A DNA stretch of 64,000 nt, from assembly GCF_003813775.1 (NCBI RefSeq), contig NZ_RPDH01000002.1, positions 1,240,001 to 1,304,000 of the forward strand, in the 5' to 3' direction. Position 1 is the stretch's first letter. Each line of letters begins with the position of its first letter. Made by a program: the position numbers and the translations under genes. Source of the stretch: Chitinophaga lutea. GTDB taxonomy: Bacteria > Bacteroidota > Bacteroidia > Chitinophagales > Chitinophagaceae. Positions 16,581 through 26,023 of this stretch are shown here, piece by piece. The notes under the pieces are model-generated. The model had not been told where the DNA came from. It was given only the letters and a program-made list of their open reading frames with translations, and did not search any database.

Positions 16581-19500
16581 AACCCTTTAATGCCTTTTAT
16601 TTTTTCAGTCAGCGGTATTTTCTGCATCAATTTGTTCCGGTCGTAAATCGTGCTGCTGGCTGAGTTGTAAAAAATAACCCCTTTCCCCACGTTGCTATTT
16701 CCGTATTCTGCCTTGATGGATGCGCTGGCGCTTGCCTGCCATGCTTTTGTTTCTTGTTCATTCGTATAAATGGTCTTTTCAGGGGTTTGAAAGGACGCAT
16801 TGGCCTTGTCGCCGGACTTGGACACGTCGTAAAACTTGTTCACGATCCCTTTATATGTCCCATCCGCCTTTTCGAAAGAACCGTCAGGCAAATCCCCTCT
16901 GTTCCTGATGGACTCTGCCACGATGCTTTTTGCCTTGTCGTCGCCCCCTCTCATTTCCGCATACACGGCTCTTATCATGACCCCTACCTCGCTATCCATT
17001 GTTATTTCCGTAGAACGCGCTTTGACAATCCCTGCATGCGCCTCGCTCAATTCTCCGCCCCAGTTGACTGCAGTATTCTCTTTTACCGCTCTTAATTTTT
17101 CATTCAGCACATATACTTTCCCGTCGTCTTTTCCGTCATTGCCCAGGTATTCTCCATCTCTTGCGAAGAAGTCTCCGGGGACCATTCCGTCAGGATCAAT
17201 AAATCTCAAAGGATTGTCGAAGCCATAATTGTAGGGTGAATGCCGACGCATTTTATCCGCCATCGGGTCGATCGCGTGCCAGCGCCCTATTTGCTGGTCA
17301 TACATCCTTGCCCCGTAATCATACCAGTCCAGGCCGGTGCCAGTGCTGAATTCCTTCTGCTGCAGCTCTTTCCCGTTATACAGGTGCCTGTTGGCGAGCT
17401 TGCCGGCTGCCGCGGCGGATATGGCGCTCATGGTGAGCCCGAAAGGATAATAATGCGTTTCCTCCAGCAGCGGGCCAGGTGTGTTCATGACGGTCACATT
17501 ATCGAAATACACATCCTGTGGCGTTTCGTTGCTGGTGTAAACATACAGGAAACCGCCTTTCTGCATCACCATTTTATCTTTCGCGAGCGTCTGCAACTGG
17601 TCCGGCTGGTTCTGCACCTGGCGTACGCCGCTATTCTCCTCCACTAAGTTAAACTGATCGTCGAACAGGGCAAAATTCAGGTATGCTTTCGGACGATTGT
17701 CGTTTTTGCCCCTTCCCGGATCTTTTTCCTTCATCCGCTGATACTGGTCGTTTACAAAGCGGTCGGTGAACGGGGAAGCCTGTCCCGGGGCGCCCGCTAC
17801 TTCCTTACTGCCCTGATTTCCTGTTGTGCCGCCAAATGCGCGCACCAGCGCAGTAGCCATATCGGCTACGGGTTGCCTGGATTTGTCCTGCGGGGCCGTA
17901 GTTGTTTTATAAAATGCCCTGGCGCCAATGGAAATTGTATCGCCCGCCATGACTTTCAGCACCAGTGAAGGGCCTACACGCCTATCCGGGTTGCTGCCGT
18001 TCAATTTTGCCACCTGGCTGTTGGGGCCGGCGCTCTGGTCCTGCGGATAACCGGCAGGTTTCGCACTGCGGCTGGATTCGACGTTGGAGAACAACGCATT
18101 CTCGGTGGCCGCACGGCTGATCTCCATGCTGGCAAGATACAGATTGAACGAAGTCTGTTCCGTCAGTACGGCGCGCACGTTGCCGAGATGATCCTCAATG
18201 AAATAATCATAATGGAACTGCACGGGGCCCGACGGCGGATGCACGGCGCGCACCCGGCCTTCTTCATGGCCGATGTACTGCAACTGGTTGTTTTCATATA
18301 CAACGCCGCTGAGATAATCGGTCACCGTCACCTTTGCAGGAGATACCGTCTGGTCCGTTACTTTTTTGCGGCGTTTGACACCGGCGGCATCGTAACTGAA
18401 CTCGATGGTGCCTTTACCGGCGAGGGTGATTTTCCGTGGCAGGTTGAGATGATTATATTCGATACCCTGCGCCTGGATATTTTTATTCAGATCCTGCGTC
18501 AGGTTGCCATTGGCATCATAGGCATAATCGTTGCCGCTGTTGGCGCCATTGGTAAAATCGCCGAGGCCGGGAGCCTGCCCGTCCTGCACCGCCAGCAGCT
18601 TGTTGCTGTTCGCTCCATAGGTATATTGCAGGCGGTCTACCGGCACAATGCCGCCTGTACTCACGCCTTCATGATGCATGGTCAGAATGTTCCCGTTGGC
18701 GTCGTAACTGATGTTGGCTGTCGTGAAGTCGGCCACGTTCTTCACCCAGCCGCCTGCCCCGTTGTTCTGCTGACTGTATTCGGCGTGCAGCAGGCGTTCG
18801 GCCTTGTCGTACCGGAAGCCGTAGGCTCGTGGGACGGTTCCCGTGTTTTTGCCCCGCCAGCGGACACCGGCAATATTGCCGTTGTACTGACCGTAAGGTG
18901 TACCACCCATGGTAAAACCATAATCGTAGTTCAGTTCCTGTCCGAAATAATGATTTGTTTCCTGCCCTGTAACATACAGCTGGTTGACAGATTTGAGCCA
19001 TCCCCGGATATTGTAGGCATAAGCCAGTGTTTCGAGATTGTTACCGAGCACTTTAGTGGCTACCTGGCCCAGTGCATTATAGGTAATGAGGGAAACCGTT
19101 TTTTCCACACCGTCCTTCACCTGATTGTTCACCTGCAACAGGCGCCCGTCGTGATCGTATTTCATTTTGGTGCGCACCCACATGTCGGAGGTTTTGCTGC
19201 TTCTGGGATTTGTCTGATGCAGATAAGTCCCCAGCAGCCATCCGCCGAAACTGTAAACACTGGAAAGTATATCCTTCCCTCCCACCGTATTATCGCTGAT
19301 GTTTTGAATTTCCCTTCCCCGGTCATCATAATACAGGGAAGTAGTAAGCCATTCACCGGTATCCAGCAGTTTCACTTTCCGGCCGGTAACAAGGCCTTTC
19401 GTGTGGAGGCTTTGCGTGGCGGCCCTTTCTACCTGGTAATCGGCATCAATTGGCGCCGGTAGTGCAAGTTCCGGAGCGGCCAGGGCATGTGCGCCGGTAT

Positions 19501-20908
19501 AGCCGTAATTATCGTAGAAGGTATAGGTCAGCGGTTCGTATCCGCTGATGCCCGGCAGCGGATTATTAACGGTGAGGGACTGCGATACACCGGTTGCGCC
19601 GATTTCAGCAATGAATGCCGCCCCGGCCTCCGATTCAAAGCCTTCCAGGAATACGATGTTCTCCGCGGCTTTATATTCAGGGCGCCCCGTTTCCCGGAAG
19701 CTCACTTCCATATTCGCGGCAACCGGCAATTGAGTGGGCGGCAACGCAACATTCCCGCCCGCAGCACCGTCCATCATGGTTTGCAGGCTCTGGCGCGTAG
19801 CAGCAGAAGGGTATAATGCCGTCATCACCGGCCGGTTGATATCATCGTAAAAAGTCACCAGCCATTTAGGGTTGGTCCCCGTGCGCAGATTGCCGTCCTG
19901 CATGAACACCTGGCGGTCACGGACATCATATACCATCTCCACTACACCCGCACCGGGTACTTTTTTGGCAGTCACGCGGCCTTTGCCGTCATAGTCATAG
20001 CAAAAACACAGTTCCGCGAGAATCGTACCCGCATTCAGATCCCAACCGTTGGCAGCCAGCGCGTCCACGGCCTTCGGGGGAATCACACAGCGCAGGAAGT
20101 CCAGGTCGTCGTACACATAATATGTACACAACCATCCTGCATGGCCGGGTGCAGTGGATGTTATTTCCACCTTGCGTAACACCAGTTTCCCTTCCTTGTT
20201 CTTAAAGTCCACGGTTTGCCCGCCGTGCTCATCGAGGGAAACGGTTCTTGACAACATACCCTCGCTGTAAGCGGCCGGGCTGACGGGTATACTGCCCGCA
20301 GCCGTGGCAACGTTCCAAATCCGCACACCATCACTGGCTGTATTTACCTCAAACCGCGTTTCCACTCCCCGCCCGTTACCTGCCCAGCTGTTGCCTGCCG
20401 GCAACGCTTTCACGACGCGGTTGAGGGGCGAAGCCTCGTAGTCATTCCGGTTGTAAAACACCTGTTCTCCCGGCAATAAAGCGCCCAGTGCGCTTTGCAA
20501 CTCCGTAAAAGGGTCTGTTTTGAACTCTCCGCCGGCTGTTGCGGAGGGATACGGCAGATACTGCTGCACATTCCTACCAAACGCATCATACACCATCGTT
20601 TCCACCATATCCTGTTGCTGCGGGCCGGTCCGTTTGGTAACGGTCTGCAGCGGGCGGCCCAGGCCGTCGAGGTAAGCGGTTGTCTGTTTCACCTGGCGTG
20701 CCGTACGGGCGGGGTCGCTTGCAGTAGCGGCGTCGGTATAATGAAACCGGGGCTCCCAGGTACGGACATGATTCACTTTCGTACCGGCCGCATAGGCACC
20801 CGGTGCGGGAATAACGGTGGTTGCCGCCGGCACAGCGCCCGGCTGCGGAGTTTGCGCCATGGCGCCAAGGCCGCTGAACAAACAGGTATAGAACAAAACG
20901 TTTTTCAT
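16565..20908 (-). CDS. RHS/YD-repeat protein (DUF6443 type) with SleB-like C-terminal toxin tip
   Basis: 1447 aa. Sec signal MKNVLFYTCLFSGLGAMAQ. Residues about 45-270 resemble the DUF6443 region of Bacteroidota RHS proteins (TTAYLDGLGRPLQTVTKR, YDAFGRNVQQYLPYPS); then YD repeats (YDANGNLTQDLNKNI, YDAAGVKRRKKVT) and the RHS core end HYYPFGLTMSAISAAA, GKELQQKEFSTGTGLDWYDYG, NPLRFIDPDGM at about residue 1241. Everything after that (about 1242-1447) is variable toxin tip: IRAVYAEMRGGDDKAKSIVA followed by SIRNRGD and GKGVIFYNSASS resembles SleB/Hydrolase_2 cell-wall hydrolases, whose Glu in the AEAR motif is catalytic. It would be processed as a shell-encased toxin. The tip assignment is from motif reading only. 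Partner gene upstream, immunity candidate downstream. Confidence 0.85.
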   Translation of the reverse strand: MKNVLFYTCLFSGLGAMAQTPQPGAVPAATTVIPAPGAYAAGTKVNHVRTWEPRFHYTDAATASDPARTARQVKQTTAYLDGLGRPLQTVTKRTGPQQQDMVETMVYDAFGRNVQQYLPYPSATAGGEFKTDPFTELQSALGALLPGEQVFYNRNDYEASPLNRVVKALPAGNSWAGNGRGVETRFEVNTASDGVRIWNVATAAGSIPVSPAAYSEGMLSRTVSLDEHGGQTVDFKNKEGKLVLRKVEITSTAPGHAGWLCTYYVYDDLDFLRCVIPPKAVDALAANGWDLNAGTILAELCFCYDYDGKGRVTAKKVPGAGVVEMVYDVRDRQVFMQDGNLRTGTNPKWLVTFYDDINRPVMTALYPSAATRQSLQTMMDGAAGGNVALPPTQLPVAANMEVSFRETGRPEYKAAENIVFLEGFESEAGAAFIAEIGATGVSQSLTVNNPLPGISGYEPLTYTFYDNYGYTGAHALAAPELALPAPIDADYQVERAATQSLHTKGLVTGRKVKLLDTGEWLTTSLYYDDRGREIQNISDNTVGGKDILSSVYSFGGWLLGTYLHQTNPRSSKTSDMWVRTKMKYDHDGRLLQVNNQVKDGVEKTVSLITYNALGQVATKVLGNNLETLAYAYNIRGWLKSVNQLYVTGQETNHYFGQELNYDYGFTMGGTPYGQYNGNIAGVRWRGKNTGTVPRAYGFRYDKAERLLHAEYSQQNNGAGGWVKNVADFTTANISYDANGNILTMHHEGVSTGGIVPVDRLQYTYGANSNKLLAVQDGQAPGLGDFTNGANSGNDYAYDANGNLTQDLNKNIQAQGIEYNHLNLPRKITLAGKGTIEFSYDAAGVKRRKKVTDQTVSPAKVTVTDYLSGVVYENNQLQYIGHEEGRVRAVHPPSGPVQFHYDYFIEDHLGNVRAVLTEQTSFNLYLASMEISRAATENALFSNVESSRSAKPAGYPQDQSAGPNSQVAKLNGSNPDRRVGPSLVLKVMAGDTISIGARAFYKTTTAPQDKSRQPVADMATALVRAFGGTTGNQGSKEVAGAPGQASPFTDRFVNDQYQRMKEKDPGRGKNDNRPKAYLNFALFDDQFNLVEENSGVRQVQNQPDQLQTLAKDKMVMQKGGFLYVYTSNETPQDVYFDNVTVMNTPGPLLEETHYYPFGLTMSAISAAAAGKLANRHLYNGKELQQKEFSTGTGLDWYDYGARMYDQQIGRWHAIDPMADKMRRHSPYNYGFDNPLRFIDPDGMVPGDFFARDGEYLGNDGKDDGKVYVLNEKLRAVKENTAVNWGGELSEAHAGIVKARSTEITMDSEVGVMIRAVYAEMRGGDDKAKSIVAESIRNRGDLPDGSFEKADGTYKGIVNKFYDVSKSGDKANASFQTPEKTIYTNEQETKAWQASASASIKAEYGNSNVGKGVIFYNSASSTIYDRNKLMQKIPLTEKIKGIKGLWKLK

Positions 20909-20925
20909 ATATGCGGGGCTAAGGG

Positions 20926-23900
20926 TTATTGTTGGTACTGGTATTGGAATACTTTAAGGATCTTTCCGTCTTTGTCCTTCGTATGCTGCAGGCGGCCATG
21001 CTCGTCGTACACATAGAATATCCTTTTCCCCGACGGGTCAATTTCACTGGTCATTCCCGTCAGCGGTGAATACACGTAGCCGGACACCTGCGTGTTGGAG
21101 GATGCGAACCGGTTGCGCACGTTCGTTATTTCCGCCACCAGTTGCGCCTCGCCGGGAGGTTGCTGGATCACGGCGTCGTTGAGGCCGGTGACGACCGTAT
21201 TATAGTCGGCGCCAACCACCTTCAATACCGGCAGGCTTTGCTGGTACCCGTAAACAAATGACGTGACCACACCGTTTTCCTCGAACTGGATGATGTTGCC
21301 CCTGCCGTCGTGCCGGATGTTCTTAACAAGATCGTTCGACGGCTGGCCACCCAGGGATTCGGCGGACTTTGTTACGTGTATGTGATTGTGTTCATTTTTG
21401 GCGTAGTCAAATGTTTTGAGGCGTTGCTGACCATTCTTTACCAGCACCTCCTGTAACAGCCGGTCGTACAGCTTCAGGGATTTCATCTCTGTTACCACAG
21501 CGCCGGGACTGGTTACATCCAGCGGGTAGGTGAAATTTTTGCTGATAGTTTCCCCTTTGCTGCCTGTTTTTTCTTCTTTTACCAGCTGGCCGTATGCATT
21601 GTAAGTATTGGTGGTGGTGATGGTCAGCGGCACGTTCGAAAACTCCGTTTCCGTCACTACTTCCGGTACGTACCATTTGGTGTTGACGGGATAAAAATAG
21701 GCCACCCATTTGTAGTTGATATTTGGTGGCTGGTCAAACCCTACACAGGAAAAGTTATTGATGTAGGCGTCGCAGTACATATCGGCCAGCATTAACCCCC
21801 GCGTCGTTTTGCGCTCCAGCAGCTTATAGGCATACGCCTGCTTCTTCAGCAAGAACCCGTCGTTCCGGTACGTAGTCACGGAATCGACCAGCCCGTTACT
21901 GTAATACCCCACAGTCGGCAATGATTTGCTGTAAGTATGAAAACCGTTGCTGGACGCAGTGGACTGGGTATTTTTGTAATTGTAAACCGTTTTGCCGTTG
22001 GTATTGCCGGCCGCATCCATATCCGTTACCTCCACCCTGTCGTATCCCACATAAGAACCTTCCGCGTCTGCGGAAAGCGGCACATAACTGTAAGATGCCA
22101 CGCTGTAACTATGGGAGGGATAGGCGGAAAAAGTAATCGACCCGTCGATCACGGTTTTTACCACATGCGTACGGAGCGTGTGTGAGAAGTAGCGGGGCGG
22201 CGCCATAAGTTTACCGGAAGTGGTGACGCCGTCCTCCTTCAGGTATTTGAATACTTTTTTCCCGGCGAGTTTGTTTTCGTCGGTGTAATGTTCGATAGCT
22301 GCAATGCGCAGCCCTCCCCCGATGCTTTCCTTTTCCACCATCTGTTTATCGATCGTGGACCAGTTGGCATGTGTAATGGCTTTCGGAATGGAGGTGCCCA
22401 CCGGGGTCAGTTGGGGAATGTTGGCGAGATGGCTTTCAACTTCGTAATAGTCGGTCGGCTCCCCGCTCAGTATAATGTCTTCCGGCGGATATGCCTGTGA
22501 GCCGGTCTGATTGAATATGTCCCTTGGCGCGGTCACTACCCACTGCCGCAGCTGTGTGCGTGTGCCAGATGCGCTCACCCGCCAGATCTTCACATAACAG
22601 CTGAGAAAGTAGGTATGATCAATTTTGGCTCCCACACTGGAGAAACTGCAATTAAACTGGGTCAGCTTGAGATTACCGTCCGCGTCCGGGTATAGGGGAG
22701 CGCTGGTAATGACGTTGGTGTTATAATTCTTGTCGTCTACGTTGGTAGCGATGATCCCTACATTCCGCCTGACCTCATCCGCCGAATAGGTGCGATAATT
22801 TTTATAGGTATGCGGCTCGTAATGGAATACCGAAAATCCTTTGGTGGGGTGGGTCAGTTTTTTGAGGATGGCGGCAGTAGCCGGCCCCGGCTCCATTCCC
22901 TTATTCGCCGTACCCGCATCGCGGATGTTTCTCATGATATCCGTTTCGGTGATGGGCACACCGGGGATCTTCAGCACCCCTGTAACGATCTCGCAATACA
23001 GCCTCGGTATGAAGCTACTGTTGGACTGTGCATTGAAAAGCCCCCAGTGGTCGCGGGCGTAACCATCCTTACGGGGAAGCGTGACGGACTCATTGTATTC
23101 GAAAGCATAGGGCGGAACGTTTTGAACGGCTGCGCCACCGGCCGTATAACCGACTTCCTGTACAGACAGGAGCTTGAGGCGTTTGGTGAGGTGCACCGGC
23201 GGCGGGAAAGTGGCTATCCTGCCGGAAGAATTGATATCGCCGTAGAAAAAATCATATGTAAATACGAACGACTTCACTTTCCTGTTCGTTCTTTTGTCCC
23301 AGATATGCACTGCATTCAGCCTGCGCGCTCCGTAGCCGCCATCTATCGTTAGTCCCTGCAAATCGTCTCTCTCCTGCGCAGTGCTACTCAGCTCAAACAC
23401 AACCCGCACATGGTCTGTTTCCATACCAGTCAGGTATTTGGCATAATAAGTCGTGTGGGTTACATCATTAGTGGGATTGGGCGGGAGATCCCGGTTGTCG
23501 AAAGATTTGGAAGCCGAGTAAGCCGAAAGACTGTATTTCCCGTTTATATAGCTGAAGTTCATCACCTGCCCGATTGCAGTGGTAATGCGGGTGAGTTTGC
23601 TGACTGCGCCGCTCAATGGCTGGCTGGCTTCGGCATAAGAATATTCGTGATCGGTGCGCGCGAAAAAGTATTTATTGCCGGCAATGTCTTCCACCGTCCA
23701 TTCCGGGGCGTAGCTGCCGCTATTGCCAAACAGGTGCTTGGTAATGAACACCGGCGTTTTCTTTTTCCCGATCTGCACAGGCGTCAATCCCACCGGCGTA
23801 AGCATAAACTCTTCCGATATGCCCGGCACGCTGATCCGGAAGATGTCCGGCTTTCCCCAATCGTAGGCTTTGAGTGTCGATACCGTGCCCATGTCGTTCA

Positions 23901-24366
23901 GCAGCGGCTGGGAGGCATCTACACAGAACTGCGTGGCAAAGATGGTATTGTCCATCCCCGGGTTATTGTCGTTGGCGGTTCCCCGCCGCATCAGTTCCTG
24001 GTAAGTGGTACCGAGCGGACTGGTGAGATTGGTTTCCTGGTCCGCCAGCCCGCTCACCACCTGAGTAACGCTGCCGCCAACGGTGAGGTCCCAGCCGAGG
24101 CCCACCCAGGTCGCTTCCTGCTCCACCTGTATGCCGGAAGCATGGTAACGAAGCACGATCGGGACCTCCACGCCACCCAGTTTGACACTATAAAGCGGAA
24201 TGGAAATTTCAGGGGAACCGGTATAGTTGCCCACGGGAATGTTGCCGAATTTGCCCAGGGAAGCGGCTTCAGGGCTTACGATGTTTTCGGGCTTGAGTTG
24301 CTGCGCATCGGCGGATATCACCACAGACAACAAGGCACAGGCGATAGCATAGGGGGTAAATCGCAT
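20926..24366 (-). CDS. Large secreted RHS-associated protein (partner of the RHS toxin)
   Basis: 1146 aa with signal MRFTPYAIACALLSVVISADA. The N-terminal part (LGKFGNIPVGNYTGSPEISI, YHASGIQVEQEATWVGLGWD, GGSVTQVVSGLADQE) is typical of Bacteroidota RHS-associated proteins with an SpvB/TcaC-like beginning. The C-terminal 150 residues have RHS/YD strands (IRHDGRGNIIQFEENGVVTS, YVYDEHGRLQHTKDKDGKIL). It stops there, with no DPxG core end and no toxin tip. It ends 17 bp before the DUF6443-type RHS gene, so both form an operon. Such two-gene pairs recur in Chitinophaga; whether the larger shell needs both proteins is not known to me. Confidence 0.8.
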   Translation of the reverse strand: MRFTPYAIACALLSVVISADAQQLKPENIVSPEAASLGKFGNIPVGNYTGSPEISIPLYSVKLGGVEVPIVLRYHASGIQVEQEATWVGLGWDLTVGGSVTQVVSGLADQETNLTSPLGTTYQELMRRGTANDNNPGMDNTIFATQFCVDASQPLLNDMGTVSTLKAYDWGKPDIFRISVPGISEEFMLTPVGLTPVQIGKKKTPVFITKHLFGNSGSYAPEWTVEDIAGNKYFFARTDHEYSYAEASQPLSGAVSKLTRITTAIGQVMNFSYINGKYSLSAYSASKSFDNRDLPPNPTNDVTHTTYYAKYLTGMETDHVRVVFELSSTAQERDDLQGLTIDGGYGARRLNAVHIWDKRTNRKVKSFVFTYDFFYGDINSSGRIATFPPPVHLTKRLKLLSVQEVGYTAGGAAVQNVPPYAFEYNESVTLPRKDGYARDHWGLFNAQSNSSFIPRLYCEIVTGVLKIPGVPITETDIMRNIRDAGTANKGMEPGPATAAILKKLTHPTKGFSVFHYEPHTYKNYRTYSADEVRRNVGIIATNVDDKNYNTNVITSAPLYPDADGNLKLTQFNCSFSSVGAKIDHTYFLSCYVKIWRVSASGTRTQLRQWVVTAPRDIFNQTGSQAYPPEDIILSGEPTDYYEVESHLANIPQLTPVGTSIPKAITHANWSTIDKQMVEKESIGGGLRIAAIEHYTDENKLAGKKVFKYLKEDGVTTSGKLMAPPRYFSHTLRTHVVKTVIDGSITFSAYPSHSYSVASYSYVPLSADAEGSYVGYDRVEVTDMDAAGNTNGKTVYNYKNTQSTASSNGFHTYSKSLPTVGYYSNGLVDSVTTYRNDGFLLKKQAYAYKLLERKTTRGLMLADMYCDAYINNFSCVGFDQPPNINYKWVAYFYPVNTKWYVPEVVTETEFSNVPLTITTTNTYNAYGQLVKEEKTGSKGETISKNFTYPLDVTSPGAVVTEMKSLKLYDRLLQEVLVKNGQQRLKTFDYAKNEHNHIHVTKSAESLGGQPSNDLVKNIRHDGRGNIIQFEENGVVTSFVYGYQQSLPVLKVVGADYNTVVTGLNDAVIQQPPGEAQLVAEITNVRNRFASSNTQVSGYVYSPLTGMTSEIDPSGKRIFYVYDEHGRLQHTKDKDGKILKVFQYQYQQ

Positions 24367-24552
24367 ACGGTTTCGCGTTTTTGGGTTCAGTTCGATAAAA
24401 GCGGCGGATGTCGGGTACGGTACGGGTCAGGGTCTCTTGCACTACTATTCATCCAATGTAGGAAAGATTTCCGAGATTAACAAACAGGCATCATCCAAGG
24501 CTCAGTGGGCTCCGCGGAACATTCGGCCATGATATCCGTTACTTCCAGCAAT

Positions 24553-24583
24553 AAAAAAGCCCCCGGAAATGCTTCCGGGGGCT
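24553..24583 (-). terminator. Rho-independent terminator of the OmpA lipoprotein gene
   Basis: Eleven-bp perfect stem (24558-24568 with 24573-24583, AGCCCCCGGAA/TTCCGGGGGCT), four-base loop; read on the minus strand it is followed by TTTTTT. It lies 21 bp after the stop of the gene at 24605-25474. Confidence 0.93.
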
Positions 24584-24604
24584 CTTGCTGCATAACCATA
24601 TGGT

Positions 24605-25474
24605 TTATTTCTTTTCTTCGGCGCTTTCCGGCGCTTTGTCGATCAGCTCCATGAACTGGTCCAGTTTCGGGGTGATGATGATCTGTGTGCGCCTGTTCCG
24701 TGTTTTACCGGCATCGTCGGCATTGGAAGCAATGGGATTATATTCACCCCTGCCGCCGGCCGTAAGCCGTTTGGGATCCACCCCGTAGGTATTCTGCAAT
24801 GCCTGTACCACGGACGACCCTCTGAGCGCACTCAGGTCCCAGTTGTTGCGGATGTTCGTCTGCGAGATGGGCACGTTGTCCGTATTACCTTCGATCAGCA
24901 CATCATAGTCTTTATAATCCATGATGATCTTGGCGATCTTGGACAGCGTAGCGCCGGCGGTCGGCGAAATCTCGTAGCTGCCGGATTTGTACAGCATTTT
25001 ATCAGACAGTGAGATGTACACCACGCCTTTCAGCACCTGCACATCCACATCTCTCATTTCCTCGCGGCTCAAAGAGCGCGTGAGGTTGTTGGTCAGCACC
25101 AGGTTGAGCGAGTCGCTCTTGTTCTTGGTGTTCACGAGGTGCTGGATGTATTTGTTGGATGCGTTGATCTCATCCACCAGTTTGGAGATATTGACATTAC
25201 CCTGGCTCGTGGAGTTCAGGCATTTGTCGAGTGCAGCCTGCAGTGCGGCGAGGCCCGTACGCTGCGCCGCAATCTGTTCTTCCAGGCTTTTAACGCGGGT
25301 GTTGGCGCCCGACAGTTCACGCTGCGAAGCCTGGTACTTGCCATCCAAATCCCTGTTGCGATTTTCCAGTTCGTTATAGCTCGTCTGCAACTGGCTGAAT
25401 TTTTTGTTACTCACACATCCTTGTCCTAAAACCGCTATCACCGCCAACGATGATAATAAAGCAGGTATTCTCAT
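24605..25474 (-). CDS. OmpA/MotB-domain lipoprotein with coiled coil (Pal-like)
   Basis: 289 aa. Signal and lipobox MRIPALLSSLAVIAVLGQGC put the lipid on Cys20. Residues about 26-95 form a long coiled coil (LQTSYNELENRNRDLDGKYQ and further heptads). The C-terminal OmpA-like domain (about 140-280) has IEGNTDNVPISQTNIRNNWD, LSALRGSSVVQALQN and AGGRGEYNPIASN with the Asp and Arg that bind diaminopimelate in peptidoglycan. It should tether the outer membrane to the cell wall. It is monocistronic: its own terminator lies downstream, and 334 bp with the hip operators lie upstream, divergent to hipB. Confidence 0.9.
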   Translation of the reverse strand: MRIPALLSSLAVIAVLGQGCVSNKKFSQLQTSYNELENRNRDLDGKYQASQRELSGANTRVKSLEEQIAAQRTGLAALQAALDKCLNSTSQGNVNISKLVDEINASNKYIQHLVNTKNKSDSLNLVLTNNLTRSLSREEMRDVDVQVLKGVVYISLSDKMLYKSGSYEISPTAGATLSKIAKIIMDYKDYDVLIEGNTDNVPISQTNIRNNWDLSALRGSSVVQALQNTYGVDPKRLTAGGRGEYNPIASNADDAGKTRNRRTQIIITPKLDQFMELIDKAPESAEEKK

Positions 25475-25710
25475 ATGCTCAATTTTTTACATGAAAAGAT
25501 ACTTGACTATTGATTAACACTGTTCTCGGGCAAAGGTTATGCCAGTAGTGGATATGTATTGATAATCAAATGATAAGGAAGGATTGAAATGCTTTAGAAG
25601 TCTCCGGTACCGTCCGGGATAATGACGGATTATACGCCTGAATTCAAACAAGCGGGGTTATGTTGTTTTCATGCATAAAAACATTCCCGGGCAACCATGC
25701 CAGGTAATGC

Positions 25711-25728
25711 TATATGCAAAAACATATA
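25711..25728. promoter_or_regulatory. HipB operator-like palindrome O1
   Basis: TATATGCAAAAACATATA: TATAT, eight bases, ATATA. It is the first of three copies with start positions exactly 40 bp apart. The E. coli HipB operator has the comparable form TATCC-N8-GGATA, so a HipB dimer site is the natural reading. Confidence 0.75.
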
Positions 25729-25750
25729 AGGGCCTAATTTTAGCATTTAT

Positions 25751-25768
25751 TATATCTAATTCCATATA
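25751..25768. promoter_or_regulatory. HipB operator-like palindrome O2
   Basis: TATATCTAATTCCATATA, same TATAT-N8-ATATA form as O1 and O3, 40 bp from each. Confidence 0.75.
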
Positions 25769-25790
25769 AAATTGTTATTTTTAAGTAAAT

Positions 25791-25808
25791 TATATCCAAA
25801 AGCATATA
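25791..25808. promoter_or_regulatory. HipB operator-like palindrome O3, abutting the hipB start
   Basis: TATATCCAAAAGCATATA ends at the base before the hipB ATG (25809). Bound HipB would cover the place where a ribosome-binding site would lie, or the hipB transcript is leaderless or nearly so. This may also mean that translation starts at a later codon. Confidence 0.75.
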
Positions 25809-26021
25809 ATGCTCACATTAGCTGAATTTGTAAAAAACAGGCGGAAAGACGCCCGTCTTACCCAGGAGGAATTCGCGGAACGGGCTGGTGTGGCCCTTAC
25901 CGTTATCCGGAAAATCGAACAGGGCAAAGGCAATTTGCAGCTGGAAAAGGTGAATCATGTGCTGAAGATGTTCGGCCATGAATTGGCTCCCGTTAATAGT
26001 AAAGACATCAGCAAAGGATAA
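25809..26021 (+). CDS. hipB: HipB-like XRE-family antitoxin/repressor
   Basis: 70 aa, essentially one HTH_3 domain: LAEFVKNRRKDARLTQEEFA, ERAGVALTVIRKIEQGKG, NHVLKMFGHELAPV. The length and end (FGHELAPV) match the short HipB/y4mF-type regulators ahead of hipA genes. It should bind the three TATAT-N8-ATATA sites upstream and repress its own operon. It is followed after 2 bp by hipS, so the genes are cotranscribed. In three-part HipBST systems HipB is the DNA-binding part and boosts neutralisation, while HipS is the main antitoxin. Confidence 0.9.
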   Translation: MLTLAEFVKNRRKDARLTQEEFAERAGVALTVIRKIEQGKGNLQLEKVNHVLKMFGHELAPVNSKDISKG

Positions 26022-26023
26022 AT

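Larger units (their letters stand above)
25475..25808. other. 334-bp divergent intergenic region with hip operators
   Basis: Contains the promoter region of the leftward OmpA lipoprotein gene and, in its right third, three operator-like palindromes ahead of hipB. From about 25700 it is strongly AT-rich compared with the rest of the window. No reading frame seen. Confidence 0.75.
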
